From the NCBI GenBank assembly GCA_028873795.1, contig JAPPNP010000005.1:1-64000 (forward strand): a stretch of DNA of 64,000 nt, read 5' to 3'. Each line of letters starts with the position of its first letter. Position 1 is the first letter of the stretch. The notes under the pieces were generated by a model, which was not told the DNA's origin, did not search any database, and saw nothing but the letters and a program-made list of their open reading frames with translations. The stretch is from Chloroflexota bacterium (GTDB lineage Bacteria; Chloroflexota; UBA11872). Below, piece by piece: positions 63,746 to 64,000 of this stretch. The position numbers were made by a program, and so were the translations under genes.

Positions 63746-64000
63746 CGTGACGACAACTGGGAAAGAGACGGCGCGCCTCACGCCTCGCGCTCGATGGGCT
63801 ATCGAGCGTGCCTCCGACGCCTTCGAGCGCCTCCTGGGGCCTGAGGGCTACGCGCCTTGCCCCGAGCACGGCCTGGACTACACGGGCAAGACGGCGCGCG
63901 CCATCGTGCTCAACTGCGCCCTGGCCGCGGACGCCGAGAACGACTCCTACCTCGACCGCGCGGTGCGCGTGGCGCGCACGATCATCGGCCGGCTGGGTCA
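63738..64000 (+). CDS. Partial gene at window end, helical protein
   Basis: An open frame from GTG 63738 (overlapping the previous stop; GTG 63747 is an alternative) to the window edge, giving 87 complete codons and no stop. The sequence includes RARWAIERASDAFERLLG, and later ARAIVLNCALAADAEND and YLDRAVRVARTIIGRLG, which look like paired helices of an alpha-alpha toroid. That form is common in glycan lyases and epimerases, and fits the locus, but is not proof of function. Confidence 0.6.
   Translation, partial: MASVTTTGKETARLTPRARWAIERASDAFERLLGPEGYAPCPEHGLDYTGKTARAIVLNCALAADAENDSYLDRAVRVARTIIGRLG

Overview
The window is a high-GC bacterial chromosome segment with dense, mostly overlapping operons, frequent GTG starts and no rRNA, tRNA, CRISPR or complete transposon that I could find. 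The gene content and the style of the surface-glycan genes suggest a Chloroflexota lineage (Dehalococcoidia/SAR202-like or a related uncultured group). That placement is inferred from gene families and base composition only and is moderately sure. All coordinates and motifs were read by eye; no database search was run.

Layout. (1) 1-6085: amidohydrolase and Rieske protein, a CinA-like/nucleotidyltransferase fusion whose end runs into an inverted-repeat element, a GNAT acetyltransferase, then hom-thrC. (2) 6086-7980: a dispersed repeat, a 60-aa protein, and coaE plus a HAD-like protein on the minus strand. (3) 8080-12719: a riboflavin operon ribD-ribE-ribBA-ribH-DUF3500, preceded by a possible divergent FMN riboswitch; the RibB half of RibBA has lost its usual active-site motifs. 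(4) 12723-19114: gamma-glutamyltransferase, a SelA-like PLP enzyme, an RRM protein with a glycine-rich tail, and a minus-strand set of zinc-ribbon protein, MidA-like methyltransferase and aspartase/fumarase. (5) 19380-25645: FmdB-like protein, dtd, hisD, hisB, tlyA, nadK and recN. (6) 25746-33698: a MoxR/DUF58/BatA-type/vWA cluster with a membrane coiled-coil partner. (7) 33714-37805: a CCA-adding-type nucleotidyltransferase, a GMC oxidoreductase with its small subunit, and small proteins. (8) 38006-46871 (minus): a pyrimidine operon pyrR-pyrB-MBL-like-pyrC-carA-carB-pyrK, led by a recognisable PyrR attenuator. (9) 47194-50927 (minus): MBL-like pseudoenzyme, pyrG, purA. (10) 51038-64000: a surface-polysaccharide locus with Wzm/Wzt-type ABC exporter, GT2, several GT4 enzymes, a polytopic glycosyltransferase-like protein, a Trm112-like protein, a radical SAM/SPASM protein and a gene cut off by the window edge.

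How they work together. Nucleotide supply is concentrated here: UMP precursors from carAB, pyrB and pyrC with pyrK; CTP from pyrG; AMP precursor from purA. NAD(P) (nadK, perhaps the CinA fusion), CoA (coaE) and flavin (rib) genes add a cofactor theme. The most distinctive region is the glycan locus. Three proteins of unrelated catalytic class (Wzt ATPase, a GT2 and a GT4) seem to carry copies of one beta-sandwich-like module, starting near an aromatic-R-[WY]-T motif and, in two of them, ending near a GLAV motif. A shared module across exporter and transferases is the best candidate for an undescribed system, possibly for docking on a common glycan or partner.
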